This document shows, one piece after another, positions 36,114 to 45,435 of a stretch of DNA of 64,000 nucleotides. Position 1 is the stretch's first letter, and each line of letters begins with the position of its first letter. The position numbers and the translations under genes are program-made. Origin of the DNA: an uncultured Paracoccaceae bacterium (lineage in GTDB: Bacteria > Pseudomonadota > Alphaproteobacteria > Rhodobacterales > Rhodobacteraceae); NCBI GenBank assembly GCA_947503765.1, contig CANNFA010000006.1, positions 124,001 to 188,000 of the forward strand. The letters run 5' to 3'. The notes beneath the pieces were generated by a model. It saw only the letters and a list, made by a program, of their open reading frames with translations, made no database searches and was not told where the DNA came from.

Positions 36114-37124
36114 ATGACCCTGAAACTGACGCGCCGCATGGCGCTTTCCACCGCGGCCGCGGCCCTGATGAGCGCCGGCGCGGCGTTCGCGGCCTCGCAT
36201 TCCGACAAGGTGACGCTGCGGATGTCCACCCCGGCCTCGGAAACCGACCAGCGCTCGATCGCGCTGGCCGAGGTGTTCGCGCCCGAAGTGGCCGAATTCA
36301 CCACTTACGAGCCGCATTACAACGGCTCGCTGATCGCGCAAGGCTCCGAGCTGGAGGCGATCGCGTCCGGCGATCTGGAAATGTCGATCACCTCGGCGCA
36401 GGAACTGGCGACGTTCTTCCCCGAATTCTCGATCTTCGCCACCGGCTATGTGCACCAGTCGGCCGAGCATCAGGTCGCCGTGTTCAACGACGAGCTGATG
36501 GAGCCGTTCAAGCAGAAGGTCGAGGACGAGCTTGGCGTCAAGCTGCTGGCGGTGATGTATCTGGGCAAGCGGCATGTGAACCTGCGCCAGACCAAGGACG
36601 AGCTGACGGTGATGACCCCCGACGATCTGGCCGGCGTGAACCTGCGGATGCCGGGCACCGATGCGTGGCAGTTCCTGGGCAAGGCGCTGGGCGCAAACCC
36701 GACGCCGATGGCCTTCACCGAGATCTACACCGCGCTTCAGACCGGGTCGGTCGACGGGCAGGACAACCCGCTGCCGACCGTGGTGGACGCCAAGTTCTAC
36801 GAGGTGACGAACCAGGTCGCGCTGACCGCGCATCTGGTCGATCTGAACTATGTCGCCTTCTCCAAGGCGGTCTGGGACGACCTGAGCGCCGAGCAGCAGC
36901 AACAGGTCGAGGCCGCGGCTGTCGCGGCGGCGGATTCCGCCCGCGCCCGCCAACTGGAGCTTGAATCGGAGCTGGTATCGTTCCTCGAAGGCGAGGGGAT
37001 GGCGATCTACGAGCCCGACCTCGCGGCGTTCCGCAGCCATGTGCAGGAGCAATATGTCGGCAGCGAGTTCGCCGCCTCCTGGCCCGAGGGCGTGTTGGAC
37101 AAGATCAACGCGCTGGGCAACTGA
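36114..37124 (+). CDS. TRAP transporter substrate-binding protein (DctP family)
   Basis: A 336-aa periplasmic solute receptor with a signal sequence bearing a TRR motif (MTLKLTRRMALSTAAAALMS, ending GAAFA), possibly Tat-compatible. The NLRMPGTDAW segment carries the arginine that binds a carboxylate in DctP proteins, and the FTEIYTALQTGSVDGQDNPL helix is diagnostic. The start at 36114 follows GGGAGAGGAGACGATA. It feeds the DctQ/DctM permeases downstream and probably binds an organic acid used by the DapA-like enzyme. Confidence 0.92.
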   Translation: MTLKLTRRMALSTAAAALMSAGAAFAASHSDKVTLRMSTPASETDQRSIALAEVFAPEVAEFTTYEPHYNGSLIAQGSELEAIASGDLEMSITSAQELATFFPEFSIFATGYVHQSAEHQVAVFNDELMEPFKQKVEDELGVKLLAVMYLGKRHVNLRQTKDELTVMTPDDLAGVNLRMPGTDAWQFLGKALGANPTPMAFTEIYTALQTGSVDGQDNPLPTVVDAKFYEVTNQVALTAHLVDLNYVAFSKAVWDDLSAEQQQQVEAAAVAAADSARARQLELESELVSFLEGEGMAIYEPDLAAFRSHVQEQYVGSEFAASWPEGVLDKINALGN

Positions 37125-37130
37125 CCCGGA

Positions 37131-37233
37131 CGGGCCGGGCAGGGGCATGCCCCCCGATCCCGGCCCGGCGGACAGGTCCGCGCGGGTGCGACAACCCCAG
37201 CCAAAAGGGGCGGCGGCGACAGCGCGCCGCCCC
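37131..37233 (+). repeat. Two intercistronic hairpins between TRAP receptor and permease genes
   Basis: CGGGCCGGG (37131-37139) pairs with CCCGGCCCG (37159-37167), enclosing a second self-paired GGGGCATGCCCC. Downstream, GGGGCGGCG (37207-37215) pairs with CGCCGCCCC (37225-37233). No T-run follows either. They fill the 147-bp gap between the receptor stop and the DctQ start and probably protect the receptor mRNA or reduce read-through. Confidence 0.65.
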
Positions 37234-37271
37234 CTCCTGCCAATACCGCCATCAGCCTGACCGGAAGAGCC

Positions 37272-37832
37272 ATGCACCGGACGCTTCACTTCCTTCGAAC
37301 CTGTGCCGAGGGCTTTGCCGCGCTGATGATGGCGGCAATGTTCCTGACCTTCGTGTTGCAGATCACCATCCGCTACACCGCGCGGCTGGCCTGGCTGCCG
37401 GAGATGTTCCCGATCCTCGAGCCGTCGCAATATGGCTGGACGCTGGAATTCTGCCTGCTGCTCTGGGTCTGGATCATCTTTTTCGGCAATGCCTTCGTGG
37501 TGCGCGACCGCGATCACGTCACCTTCGACATCCTCTATAACGGCGTGGGGCCGAACATGCGGCGCGCCTTCGCCATAATCGGCGGGCTGGCGGTGTGCAT
37601 CGGCCTGCTGCTGGCCATCGGCCCGACCTGGGAGAAATTCGCGATCCTGCGGCTGAAGCGCACCGCGACGCTGTCGCAGATCTTCGGCGACTGGATCCGC
37701 ATGCGGCATGTCTATGCCGTGTTCTTCGTGTTCCTCGGCATGGGTGCGCTGCGCTATGCGTGGTCCGTCCTGCAGGCGATCCGCCGCCCCCCCGAGATCG
37801 AGGAACACGGACCGGGAAGGCTGGACGAATGA
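37272..37832 (+). CDS. TRAP transporter small permease (DctQ family)
   Basis: A 186-aa membrane protein with four hydrophobic segments: around MMAAMFLTFVLQITIRYTAR, WTLEFCLLLWVWIIFFGNAF, AFAIIGGLAVCIGLLLAIGP and MRHVYAVFFVFLGMGALRYA. The WTLEFCLLLWVWIIFFG segment is typical of DctQ. It overlaps the large permease start by ATGA, and the two form the membrane complex. Confidence 0.9.
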   Translation: MHRTLHFLRTCAEGFAALMMAAMFLTFVLQITIRYTARLAWLPEMFPILEPSQYGWTLEFCLLLWVWIIFFGNAFVVRDRDHVTFDILYNGVGPNMRRAFAIIGGLAVCIGLLLAIGPTWEKFAILRLKRTATLSQIFGDWIRMRHVYAVFFVFLGMGALRYAWSVLQAIRRPPEIEEHGPGRLDE

Positions 37833-39124
37833 GCGTGGCCTTCCTTCTGTGCCTCGGTGCACTGTTCACGCTGGCGGCGATCGGCATTCCCATCGCCTAC
37901 GCGATCATCGTCGGCTCGTTCGTCTACCTCGCCGCTGCCGGGCAAAGCGTCGGTGTGGCCAGCAAGCAGCTGATGGACGGGCTTTACAACTCCTTCATCC
38001 TGCTGGCCGTGCCGCTGTTCATCGTCGCCGCGAACATCATGAATGCGGGCACGATCAGCGACCGGCTGCTGCGGTTCTGCATCGCGCTGGTCGGGCGGTT
38101 CCGCGGCGGCATGGGCCATGTGAACGTCGTCGCCTCGCTGATCTTCTCGGGGATGAGCGGGTCGGCCGTCGCCGATGCCGCCGGGATCGGCAAGATCATC
38201 ATCGAGATGATGACCCGCTCGGGCCATTACACCCGCGGCTATGCCGCCGCCATAACGGCGGCCAGCGCCACCATCGGCCCGATCATCCCGCCGTCGATCC
38301 CGATGGTGCTCTATGCGCTCGTGTCGAACACCTCGATCGGCTACCTGTTCCTGGGCGGCATCGTGCCGGGCCTGTTCATGGGTGTGGTGCTGATGGGCAT
38401 GAATTGGTGGATCTCGTGGCGCCGGAACTTCGCGGTCGAGGACGCGGTGCCGCTGGTCCATCTGCCGGGCCTGACGGTGCGGGCCTTCCCCGCGCTGCTG
38501 ATGCCGGCGATCCTGCTTTACGGCATCTACGGCGGCGTGACGACCCCGACCGAGGCGGCGGCGGTGGCCGCGTTCTATGCGCTGGTGCTGGCGGGGTTCT
38601 TCTACCGGGCGCTGTCGATGCGCTCGCTGTTCGAGATCCTGGTCGACTCGGCGCGCTCCTCTGCCGCGGTCGGGCTGGTGATCGGCGGCGCGCTGATCCT
38701 GAACTACGTCGTCGCGTCCGAGAATATCCCCAACATCCTGGCCGCGCGGATGGTCGGCCTCGACGTGCACCCGCTGATCTTCCTGCTGGGCGTCAACGTG
38801 CTGCTGCTGCTGCTGGGCTGCCTGCTGGATGCGACCACGATCATCCTGGTCATCATCCCGCTGTTCCTGCCGACCTGCCGCGAGCTGGGGATCGACCTGG
38901 TGCATTTCGGCGTGGTGGCGGTGGTGAACTGCATGATCGGGCTGATCACGCCGCCCTACGGCATCCTGCTGTTCGTGATCAACGCGGTGACGCGCATTCC
39001 CCTGGGCGAGATCATCCGCGAGATCTGGCTGTTCCTTGCGGTGCTGCTGGTGGCGCTGGGGGTGCTGATCCTGTTTCCGGGACTGGTCCTGTGGCTGCCG
39101 CGGATGTTCGGTTACGCCGGATAG
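37829..39124 (+). CDS. TRAP transporter large permease (DctM family)
   Basis: A 431-aa, roughly 12-segment carrier subunit. It contains FVAANIMN-like PLFIVAANIMNAG, SLIFSGMSGSAVADAAGIG, ITAASATIGPIIPPSIPMV and GVTTPTEAAAVAAFYAL, all DctM signatures. The start at 37829 overlaps dctQ (ATGA). It completes the three-component importer that uses a sodium or proton gradient rather than ATP. A terminator follows. Confidence 0.93.
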   Translation: MSVAFLLCLGALFTLAAIGIPIAYAIIVGSFVYLAAAGQSVGVASKQLMDGLYNSFILLAVPLFIVAANIMNAGTISDRLLRFCIALVGRFRGGMGHVNVVASLIFSGMSGSAVADAAGIGKIIIEMMTRSGHYTRGYAAAITAASATIGPIIPPSIPMVLYALVSNTSIGYLFLGGIVPGLFMGVVLMGMNWWISWRRNFAVEDAVPLVHLPGLTVRAFPALLMPAILLYGIYGGVTTPTEAAAVAAFYALVLAGFFYRALSMRSLFEILVDSARSSAAVGLVIGGALILNYVVASENIPNILAARMVGLDVHPLIFLLGVNVLLLLLGCLLDATTIILVIIPLFLPTCRELGIDLVHFGVVAVVNCMIGLITPPYGILLFVINAVTRIPLGEIIREIWLFLAVLLVALGVLILFPGLVLWLPRMFGYAG

Positions 39125-39138
39125 CAGGCCCGGAAAGC

Positions 39139-39178
39139 ACGACGGGCCGTCTCCTGATGAGCGGCCCGTCGTTTCTTC
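39139..39178. terminator. Terminator after the TRAP operon, possibly bidirectional
   Basis: ACGACGGGCCG (39139-39149) pairs with CGGCCCGTCGT (39162-39172), followed on the plus strand by TTCTT. Read on the minus strand the same stem ends the DUF1127 transcript, with a weaker GCTTTCC tail. Confidence 0.75.
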
Positions 39179-39226
39179 GGCTCTGAATTGTCCCCGAGCG
39201 GCGGGATGTCCCCGCGCGCTGCCCGT

Positions 39227-39385
39227 TCAGCCATAGACGGCGTCATGGGCGATGCGGCGCGCGTCCTCGGGGAAGATGCCCAGGTCCATCGCGACATCGC
39301 GCGGCAGGGACTGGATTTCCGCGACGGTGCGGTTGTACATGCGGCGTTTCGCACGGGATTCGCGAACGCGGTCGAAAAAGGTCAT
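39227..39385 (-). CDS. DUF1127 (YjiS-type) mini-protein
   Basis: A 52-aa arginine-rich protein: MTFFDRVRESRAKRRMYNRT then VAEIQSLPRDVAMDLGIFPE and DARRIAHDAVYG. The YNRTVAEIQSLPRDVAMDLGI core is the DUF1127 consensus (usually L-x-x-L-x-x-R-x-L-x-D-I-G). GGAG is spaced eight bases before ATG. In Rhodobacter such a protein (CcaF1) is encoded just upstream of stress-induced CcsR small RNAs and acts in RNA metabolism; whether this one does is inference. The 3' untranslated region holds a small hairpin and two GGGGACA copies before the terminator. Confidence 0.85.
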   Translation of the reverse strand: MTFFDRVRESRAKRRMYNRTVAEIQSLPRDVAMDLGIFPEDARRIAHDAVYG

Positions 39386-39517
39386 TGGTCACTCCATCTT
39401 TCATGTCATCATCGACACCGCCTAGATGGACCCGTTGTTAGCGCCGGACAACGCCCGTTTCTGCAGGGCCGTCATGCAGTTTCTGCAACGCAGCATGAAT
39501 TGCCAAGTCACTCTGCA

Positions 39518-39554
39518 AAAAAGAAAAAAGGCGCCGGCGGAAACCGGCGCCCTT
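39518..39554 (-). terminator. Intrinsic terminator of gap
   Basis: On the minus strand the stem GGCGCCGG/CCGGCGCC (39530-39537 and 39544-39551, six-base loop) is followed by a long TTTTTTCTTTTTT tract (39518-39529). It lies about 40 bases beyond the gap stop, closing the tkt-small protein-gap transcription unit. Confidence 0.9.
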
Positions 39555-39587
39555 TTGGGCTGGCTGCGGGCCGCGCGCGGCGCCGCG

Positions 39588-40592
39588 TCAGATCAGCTTG
39601 CCCATCGCGACCGCGGTGTCGGCCATACGGTTCGAAAAGCCCCACTCGTTGTCGTACCAGGTCAGGATGCGGCACATCGTGCCCTCCATCACCTTGGTCT
39701 GGTCGGTATGGAACACGGACGAATGCGGATCGTGGTTGAAGTCGACCGAGACCAGCTTTTCGTCGGTATAGCCCAGGATGTTCTTCAGCGGCCCGTCCTT
39801 TGCGGCGGCGCGGATCGTGTCGTTGATCTCGTCGACGCTGGTGGCGCGGCCGGCCTCGAAGGTCAGGTCGACAACCGACACGTTCGGCGTCGGCACCCGG
39901 ATCGCCACGCCGTCCAGCTTGCCGTCAAGCTCGGGCATCACCAGCCCCACGGCCTTGGCCGCCCCGGTCGAGGTCGGGATCATCGACAGCGCCGCGGCGC
40001 GCGCGCGGTAGAGATCCTTGTGCATCGTGTCCAGCGTCGGCTGGTCGCCGGTATAGGAATGGATCGTGGTCATGAACCCCTTGGAGATGCCGATCGAGTC
40101 GTTCAGCACCTTGGCCACGGGCGCCAGGCAGTTCGTGGTGCAGGACGCGTTGGACACCACGATGTCATCGGCGGTCAGCAGGTCGTGGTTCACGCCGTAG
40201 ACGATGGTCTTGTCCGCGCCCGCGCCCGGGGCCGAGATCAGCACCCGCTTCGAGCCGTTCTCGAGATGCGGCTGGCACTTTTCCTTGGTGGCGAAGATGC
40301 CGGTGCATTCCAGCACGATGTCCACATCCGACCACGGCAGGTCGGCCGGGTTGCGGATCGCCGTGACGCGGATCGGCCCGCGCCCGACATCGATGCTGTC
40401 CTCGGCAGTGGTCACCGTGGCGGGAAACCGCCCGTGAACGCTGTCATAGCGCAACAGGTGGGCGTTGGTCTCGACCGGGCCGAGATCGTTGATCGCGATG
40501 ACCTCGATATCGGTGCGTCCCGATTCGATGATCGCGCGCAGGACGTTGCGCCCGATGCGCCCGAATCCGTTGATTGCGACTTTGACGGCCAT
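39588..40592 (-). CDS. gap: Type I glyceraldehyde-3-phosphate dehydrogenase
   Basis: A 334-aa NAD(P)-dependent GAPDH interconverting glyceraldehyde-3-phosphate and 1,3-bisphosphoglycerate. It starts with [16 protein letters not shown], has the catalytic Cys151 in [12 protein letters not shown], and the C-terminal [19 protein letters not shown] at 33-36 suggests NAD+ preference. A very good TAAGGAGG site precedes ATG. It lies downstream of tkt with a 47-aa ORF between, and a strong terminator follows. Confidence 0.96.
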   Translation of the reverse strand: MAVKVAINGFGRIGRNVLRAIIESGRTDIEVIAINDLGPVETNAHLLRYDSVHGRFPATVTTAEDSIDVGRGPIRVTAIRNPADLPWSDVDIVLECTGIFATKEKCQPHLENGSKRVLISAPGAGADKTIVYGVNHDLLTADDIVVSNASCTTNCLAPVAKVLNDSIGISKGFMTTIHSYTGDQPTLDTMHKDLYRARAAALSMIPTSTGAAKAVGLVMPELDGKLDGVAIRVPTPNVSVVDLTFEAGRATSVDEINDTIRAAAKDGPLKNILGYTDEKLVSVDFNHDPHSSVFHTDQTKVMEGTMCRILTWYDNEWGFSNRMADTAVAMGKLI

Positions 40593-40674
40593 GGGAACCT
40601 CCTTAGGGGTAATGCGGGTCTGGTTCGGTTTGAATGGCTTTTTGACGCCTTAGTCAACCGCAAGGCGGCGGCGC

Positions 40675-40818
40675 TCAGCGCCAGAATGCCAGCCATTCGA
40701 TAAAGTCCATGCCCTTGCGGCCCAGAAAGACCGTGGCCGCCCAGTCCTGCCGCACCGCGTCATAGGCCAGCAGAAGCACGATCAGCAGACCCAGTCCGAT
40801 GGCGATGCGGTTGGTCAT
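40675..40818 (-). CDS. 47-aa single-pass membrane protein between tkt and gap
   Basis: The frame reads MTNRIAIGLGLLIVLLLAYD, then AVRQDWAATVFLGRKGMDFI and EWLAFWR. A single membrane segment spans about residues 5-20, followed by an amphipathic tail rich in W/F/R. It sits in the same direction as tkt and gap, 82 bases before gap. The compact hydrophobic-plus-aromatic design and conserved-looking tail suggest a real small protein; function unknown. Confidence 0.7.
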   Translation of the reverse strand: MTNRIAIGLGLLIVLLLAYDAVRQDWAATVFLGRKGMDFIEWLAFWR

Positions 40819-40860
40819 GGCAAGGGTGTCCCGGCTCCGGCCATGCCAGGGCACATGGCT

Positions 40861-40912
40861 TCCTCATCTTGCCGAAAATACCTTGGGGAGCGCGAGGGGC
40901 AAGGCCCCTCGC
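40861..40912 (-). repeat. 3'-end hairpin/TATTT element, copy C
   Basis: On the minus strand a nine-base stem GCGAGGGGC/GCCCCTCGC (40892-40900 / 40904-40912, three-base loop) is followed by a CCCCAAGGTATTTTCGGC stretch and AAGATGAGGA. It starts 40 bases after the tkt stop, in tkt orientation, and is 52 bp like copy B, which it matches closely. Confidence 0.7.
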
Positions 40913-40951
40913 CGGACCCGCATCGCCGCAGGCGATCGGGCCGTCTTCCCG

Positions 40952-42967
40952 TCAGAGCAGCGCCATCACGGCCTCGGCGGTCTTCTCGGGCGTGATGCCG
41001 AAATGCTCGAACAGCTCGCCGGCCGGGGCCGACGCGCCGAACGAGTGCATGCCGACGAAGCCCGCCTTGGCCTCGCGGCCGCGCTCGCCCATCAGCCACT
41101 GGTCCCAGCCCTGGCGCACGCCCGCCTCGACGGCGACGCGCACCGCGCCGCCCGGCAGCACGCGGCGGCGATAGCTGTCCTCCTGCGCCGCGAACAGCTC
41201 CCAGCAGGGCATCGACACGACGCGGGTGCCGATCCCCTCGGCCTGAAGCGCCTCGCGCGCGGCCAGTGCCACCGACACTTCGGATCCGGTAGCCAGCAGG
41301 ATCGCCTGCCGCTTGCCCTCGGCCTCGGCCAGCACATAGGCGCCCTGCGCGGTCAGGTTCTTCGTCTTGTGCTCGGCCCGCACGGTCGGCACGCCCTGCC
41401 GGGTCAGCACCAGAACGGTGGGCCGGTCGGTCGCGGTCATCGCGATTTCCCAGGCCTCGGCGGTCTCGACCGCGTCGGCGGGACGGATGACCTGCATGTT
41501 CGGCGTCGCGCGCAGCATCGCCAGGTGTTCCACCGGCTGGTGGGTCGGCCCGTCTTCGCCCAGGCCGATGGAATCGTGGGTCATCACGTAGGTCACCGGC
41601 GCATGCGACAGCGCCGACAGCCGCATCGCGGGGCGGGCGTAATCGGTGAAGCACATGAAGGTGCCGCCATAGGGCTTCACCCCGCCATGCAGCGCCATGC
41701 CGTTCATCGCGGCGGCCATGCCGTGTTCGCGGATGCCGAAATGGATGTAGCGGCCGCCGCGATTGTCCGGCCCGAACAGGCCCAGATCGGGCGTGTCCGT
41801 GTTGTTCGAGCCGGTCAGGTCGGCCGAGCCGCCGATGGTTTCCGGCAGGATCGGGTTGATCACCTCAAGCGCCTTCTGGCTGGCGGCGCGGGTGGCGATC
41901 TTCGGGGCGTCCTCGGACAGCTCCTGTTTCAGCTTGCGCAGCGCGCCGGCCAGCTTCTTGGGCACCTCGCCGGACAATTCGCGCTCGAACGCGGCGCGCT
42001 TGCCGGCGGGAAGGGCGTCGAAACGCTCTTTCCAGGCCAGATGCGCCGCCTGGCCGCGCTGCCCGATGGCTTCCCAGGCGGCCTTGATGTCGCCGGGCAC
42101 CTCGAAGGGTCCGTGATCCCAGCCATAGGCGGCCTTGGTGTCGGCGATCAGTTGCGCGTCGGTCAGCGCGCCGTGCCCCTTGGCGGTGTCCTGCGCCGAC
42201 GATCCCAGCGCGATATGCGTCTCGCAGACGATCAGCGACGGCTCCGGTGCGGCGCGGGCCGCCTCGGTCGCGGCGTCGATCGCCTCGGGGTCGTGGCCGT
42301 CGATCTCCTGCACATGCCAGCCGGCGGCGCGGAACCGCATCGCCTGGTCGGTGATGTCGGCCAGCGCCACCTTGCCGTCGATGGTGATCGAGTTGTGGTC
42401 GAAGAACACCACCAGCCGGCCCAGCTTGTTGCGCCCGGCAAGGCCGATCGCCTCGTGGCTGATCCCTTCCATCAGGCAGCCGTCGCCGGCGAAGACATAG
42501 GTGTGGTGATCGACGATCTTCTTGCCGTGGCGGGCGCGCAGCACCTCTTCGGCGATCGCCATGCCGACGGCGTTGGAAATGCCCTGGCCCAGCGGGCCGG
42601 TCGTCACCTCGATCCCGCTTGCCAGGAAATTCTCGGGGTGGCCGGCGGTCTTCGCGCCGAGCTGGCGGAAATCCTTGATCTGGTCCAGCGTGATGTCCGG
42701 GTTGCCGGTCAGGTACAAGAGCGCGTAGAGCAGCATCGAGCCATGCCCGTTCGACACGATGAACCGGTCGCGATCGGGCCAGTCCGGCGCGGCCGCGTCG
42801 AATTTCATATGCTTTTCGAACAGCACCGTGGCGATGTCGGCCATGCCCATCGGCATGCCGGAATGGCCCGAATTGGCCGCCGCGACGGCATCCATCGCCA
42901 GCGCGCGGATCGCGGCCGCCTTCATCCAGTGTTCGGGGTGCTTGGCCTTCAACGCGGAGATTTCCAT
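40952..42967 (-). CDS. tkt: Transketolase
   Basis: A 671-aa thiamine-diphosphate enzyme of the pentose-phosphate and Calvin pathways. The N-terminal [16 protein letters not shown], the ThDP motif [13 protein letters not shown], the central pyrimidine-binding [14 protein letters not shown] and the [20 protein letters not shown] segment are all present. Length is standard. The 5' leader carries two tandem 15-bp repeats ending 10 bases before ATG. It is transcribed toward gap and divergent from the zapA cluster. Confidence 0.96.
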   Translation of the reverse strand: MEISALKAKHPEHWMKAAAIRALAMDAVAAANSGHSGMPMGMADIATVLFEKHMKFDAAAPDWPDRDRFIVSNGHGSMLLYALLYLTGNPDITLDQIKDFRQLGAKTAGHPENFLASGIEVTTGPLGQGISNAVGMAIAEEVLRARHGKKIVDHHTYVFAGDGCLMEGISHEAIGLAGRNKLGRLVVFFDHNSITIDGKVALADITDQAMRFRAAGWHVQEIDGHDPEAIDAATEAARAAPEPSLIVCETHIALGSSAQDTAKGHGALTDAQLIADTKAAYGWDHGPFEVPGDIKAAWEAIGQRGQAAHLAWKERFDALPAGKRAAFERELSGEVPKKLAGALRKLKQELSEDAPKIATRAASQKALEVINPILPETIGGSADLTGSNNTDTPDLGLFGPDNRGGRYIHFGIREHGMAAAMNGMALHGGVKPYGGTFMCFTDYARPAMRLSALSHAPVTYVMTHDSIGLGEDGPTHQPVEHLAMLRATPNMQVIRPADAVETAEAWEIAMTATDRPTVLVLTRQGVPTVRAEHKTKNLTAQGAYVLAEAEGKRQAILLATGSEVSVALAAREALQAEGIGTRVVSMPCWELFAAQEDSYRRRVLPGGAVRVAVEAGVRQGWDQWLMGERGREAKAGFVGMHSFGASAPAGELFEHFGITPEKTAEAVMALL

Positions 42968-42977
42968 GGCAGGCGTC

Positions 42978-43007
42978 CTTGTGTCAGTCGGGCTTGTGTC
43001 AGCCGGG
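42978..43007 (-). repeat. Tandem 15-bp repeat in the tkt leader
   Basis: On the minus strand CCCGGCTGACACAAG and CCCGACTGACACAAG stand head to tail (one mismatch), ending 10 bases upstream of the tkt start codon. No good Shine-Dalgarno sequence lies between. The repeat overlaps the region a ribosome or a translational regulator would occupy. Confidence 0.75.
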
Positions 43008-43234
43008 GCGGGTTGCGAAAGGTGATACCAGCCCGGTGGGCAAGTTCAAGCTCGGCCCGTAAGTGCTTGGCGAAAAACGGGGGCAGCATTTTGCCAAACG
43101 CGCCGCTAGAATTGCCGAAACCGTGCCGGCGGCTTGATTCGGGTGGCTGCGGCCGGCCCGTGCGGCATCCGCCATGCCCGGACGGCGGCCCGGCAGGGAC
43201 GAACGGCGAGAACGAGAGGTAAGAAACGAGCGAC

Positions 43235-43726
43235 ATGAGCGAAATCGCAGACATTCAGCGCCGCCTGGGCGACGCGCTGGAGCGGATCGGCGCCGGGATC
43301 GACGGGCTGGAGCGGCCGCGCCCCGCGCCGCCCGCTTTGGACCCGGCCGAGCTGGACCGGCTGACCGAGGCGCTGGAGGCCGAGCGCGCGGCGAGCGCCC
43401 AGCTCGAGGAGCGGGTGCGCGCCCAGAAGGAAAAGGCCGACAAGCAGGGCCGCGAGGCGCAGGCGGAGATCGACCGTTTGCAGCAGGAACTGGCCGATGC
43501 CGAGATCCAGGCGCAGCGGATGCGGCGCACCAACACCCAGCTGCGCCAGTCGATCCAGGCGCTGCGCGAGGCCGCCGAGGACGGCGCGGTGGAGCCGCAC
43601 CTGATCAACGAGGCGGTGATGTCCGAGCTCGAGGGGCTGCGCGTAGCGCGCGAGGGCGACCGCGCCGAGATGGACGCGATCCTGGGCGAGCTGAAACCGC
43701 TGCTGGAGGAGAAGAGCGATGCCTGA
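43235..43726 (+). CDS. Coiled-coil protein encoded next to zapA
   Basis: A 163-aa, highly charged, mostly helical protein. A coiled coil runs from about 45 to 115 (AQLEERVRAQKEKADKQGRE onward, then RRTNTQLRQSIQALREAAED). It ends with a second helix MDAILGELKPLLEEK. Conserved small coiled-coil proteins occupy this position beside zapA in many alphaproteobacteria. The gene overlaps zapA by eight bases, so it probably acts in or near the divisome. Start follows GAGAGGTAAGAAACGAGCGAC. Confidence 0.75.
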   Translation: MSEIADIQRRLGDALERIGAGIDGLERPRPAPPALDPAELDRLTEALEAERAASAQLEERVRAQKEKADKQGREAQAEIDRLQQELADAEIQAQRMRRTNTQLRQSIQALREAAEDGAVEPHLINEAVMSELEGLRVAREGDRAEMDAILGELKPLLEEKSDA

Positions 43727-44132
43727 CGTCACCGTGTCGATCGGCGGGCGCGAATATCCCGTCGCCTGCCAGGAGGGCGAGGAACAGTTCCTGCATGCGG
43801 CCGCGCGAATGCTGGACACCGAGGCGTCGGCGCTGGCCGGGCAGACCGGGCGGCTGCCGGAATCGCGGATGCTGCTGATGGCCGGGCTGATGCTGGCCGA
43901 CAAGGCGGCCGGGATCGAGGAACAGCTGAAATCCGCCGAGGCGCGGCTGGGCGCGCAGGAGGCCGAACTGGAAGCCCTGCGCGCGGCACCGCCGCCCGAA
44001 CCCGCCGCACCGCCCGAGCCGGTGCGCGTCGAGGTGCCGGTACTGCCCGAGGGGCTGGCCGAGGATCTGGAAACGCTGGCCGTGCGGGCCGAATACATCG
44101 CCGCCCAGGTCGAGGAAAAGGCGGCGGGGTAG
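43719..44132 (+). CDS. zapA: Cell division protein ZapA
   Basis: A 137-aa FtsZ-ring-associated protein. The globular N-terminal domain reads VTVSIGGREYPVACQEGEEQ, followed by FLHAAARMLDTEASALAGQT, which matches ZapA; the central helix LMAGLMLADKAAGIEEQLKS leads into a coiled coil that dimerises, then a Pro/Glu-rich linker and a final helix. It is somewhat longer than the ~110-aa norm because of the C-terminal AAPPPEPAAPPEPVRVEVPV linker. Coupled to the coiled-coil gene upstream. Confidence 0.87.
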   Translation: MPDVTVSIGGREYPVACQEGEEQFLHAAARMLDTEASALAGQTGRLPESRMLLMAGLMLADKAAGIEEQLKSAEARLGAQEAELEALRAAPPPEPAAPPEPVRVEVPVLPEGLAEDLETLAVRAEYIAAQVEEKAAG

Positions 44133-44172
44133 GCGCGGCCCCGGTCGGATCACTCAAGGCTATCCGATACCG

Positions 44173-45309
44173 TCAGTGCCCGCGCCAGATCCAGCCGCCG
44201 CCAAAGACGCGGCTGCCTTCGGGGTCGTAGAACACGCAGGCCTGGCCCGGCGACACGCCCTCTTCGGGGGTCAGCAATTCCACCTCGGCCTCGGTCTCCG
44301 ACAGCGGCCGCAGGATCGCCTCCTGCGGCGGCCGGGTGGAGCGCAGCTTGACCGCCAGCGGCCACTCGGCGCGGCTGGCAAAGGGGGCATCGCCCAGCCA
44401 GTTGATCTCGCGCACCGGCACGGTGCGGGTCGACAGCATCTCGCGCGGGCCGACGATCACGCGCCGCGCCTCCACGTCCAGCTTCACCACGTAAAGCGGC
44501 TCGTCCAGCCCGCCGATGCCAAGGCCGCGCCGCTGTCCGACCGTGTAGTGGATCACGCCCGGATGCGCGCCCAGTACGCGCCCGTCCGCATGCACGATCT
44601 CGCCCGGCTCGGCCGCGCCGGGGCGCAGCTTCTCGATCACGCCGGCATAATCGCCGTCGGGCACGAAACAGATGTCCTGGCTGTCGGGCTTGTCCGCCAC
44701 CGCGAGCCCGTGGCGGGCGGCCAGCGCGCGGGTCTCGGCCTTGGACACCAGGTGCCCCAGCGGGAAGCGCAGGAATTCGAGCTGGTCGGGCGTGGTCGAG
44801 AACAGGAAATACGACTGGTCGCGCGCCGGATCGGCGGCGCGGTGCAGCTCGGCCCCGTGCGCGCCCGTCTTGCGCTGGATGTAATGCCCGGTCGCCATGC
44901 AGTCCGCGTCCAGATCCTTCGCCGTCTCCAGCAGGTCGCGGAACTTCACCCGTTCGTTGCAGCGGATGCACGGCACCGGCGTCGCGCCCGCGAGGTAGCT
45001 GTCGGCGAACTCGTCGATCACCGCGTCGCGGAACACGTTCTCGTAATCCAGCACGTAATGCGGAAAGCCCATCTCCTCGGCCACGCGGCGTGCATCGTGG
45101 ATGTCGATCCCGGCGCAGCACGCGCCCTTTTTCGCCAGCGCCGCGCCGTGATCGTAAAGTTGCAGCGTCACGCCCACCACGTCATAGCCCTCGCGCGCCA
45201 GTTCGGCGGCGACGACGGACGAATCCACGCCCCCCGACATCGCCACGACGACGCGGGTATCTGCCGGGGCCTTGGCCAGGCCCAGCGAGTTCAGCTTCTG
45301 ATCCAGCAT
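44173..45309 (-). CDS. mnmA: tRNA-specific 2-thiouridylase MnmA
   Basis: A 378-aa ATP-pyrophosphatase that thiolates U34 of tRNA-Glu/Gln/Lys. The PP-loop [20 protein letters not shown] is at the N-terminus; the catalytic cysteines are in [13 protein letters not shown] and [23 protein letters not shown] and the C-terminal [10 protein letters not shown] are also typical. It converges on zapA and is divergent from sciP. Confidence 0.95.
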   Translation of the reverse strand: MLDQKLNSLGLAKAPADTRVVVAMSGGVDSSVVAAELAREGYDVVGVTLQLYDHGAALAKKGACCAGIDIHDARRVAEEMGFPHYVLDYENVFRDAVIDEFADSYLAGATPVPCIRCNERVKFRDLLETAKDLDADCMATGHYIQRKTGAHGAELHRAADPARDQSYFLFSTTPDQLEFLRFPLGHLVSKAETRALAARHGLAVADKPDSQDICFVPDGDYAGVIEKLRPGAAEPGEIVHADGRVLGAHPGVIHYTVGQRRGLGIGGLDEPLYVVKLDVEARRVIVGPREMLSTRTVPVREINWLGDAPFASRAEWPLAVKLRSTRPPQEAILRPLSETEAEVELLTPEEGVSPGQACVFYDPEGSRVFGGGWIWRGH

Positions 45310-45435
45310 TGCGGAATCCTTTCGGGAGTCGCGCGGAATATAGGCAAATACGAGATACTCTCAAGGCCCCGCTTCACCGAACCTTAAGCGCGGTGCGGCC
45401 ACCTTTTCGGCGTCAAATCCGAGGGGGACAAGGCT

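Noticed and set aside
44133-44172. 6S RNA next to zapA
   Set aside because: zapA and mnmA converge with only 40 bases between, and the upstream spacer (42968-43234) shows no long rod-like structure.
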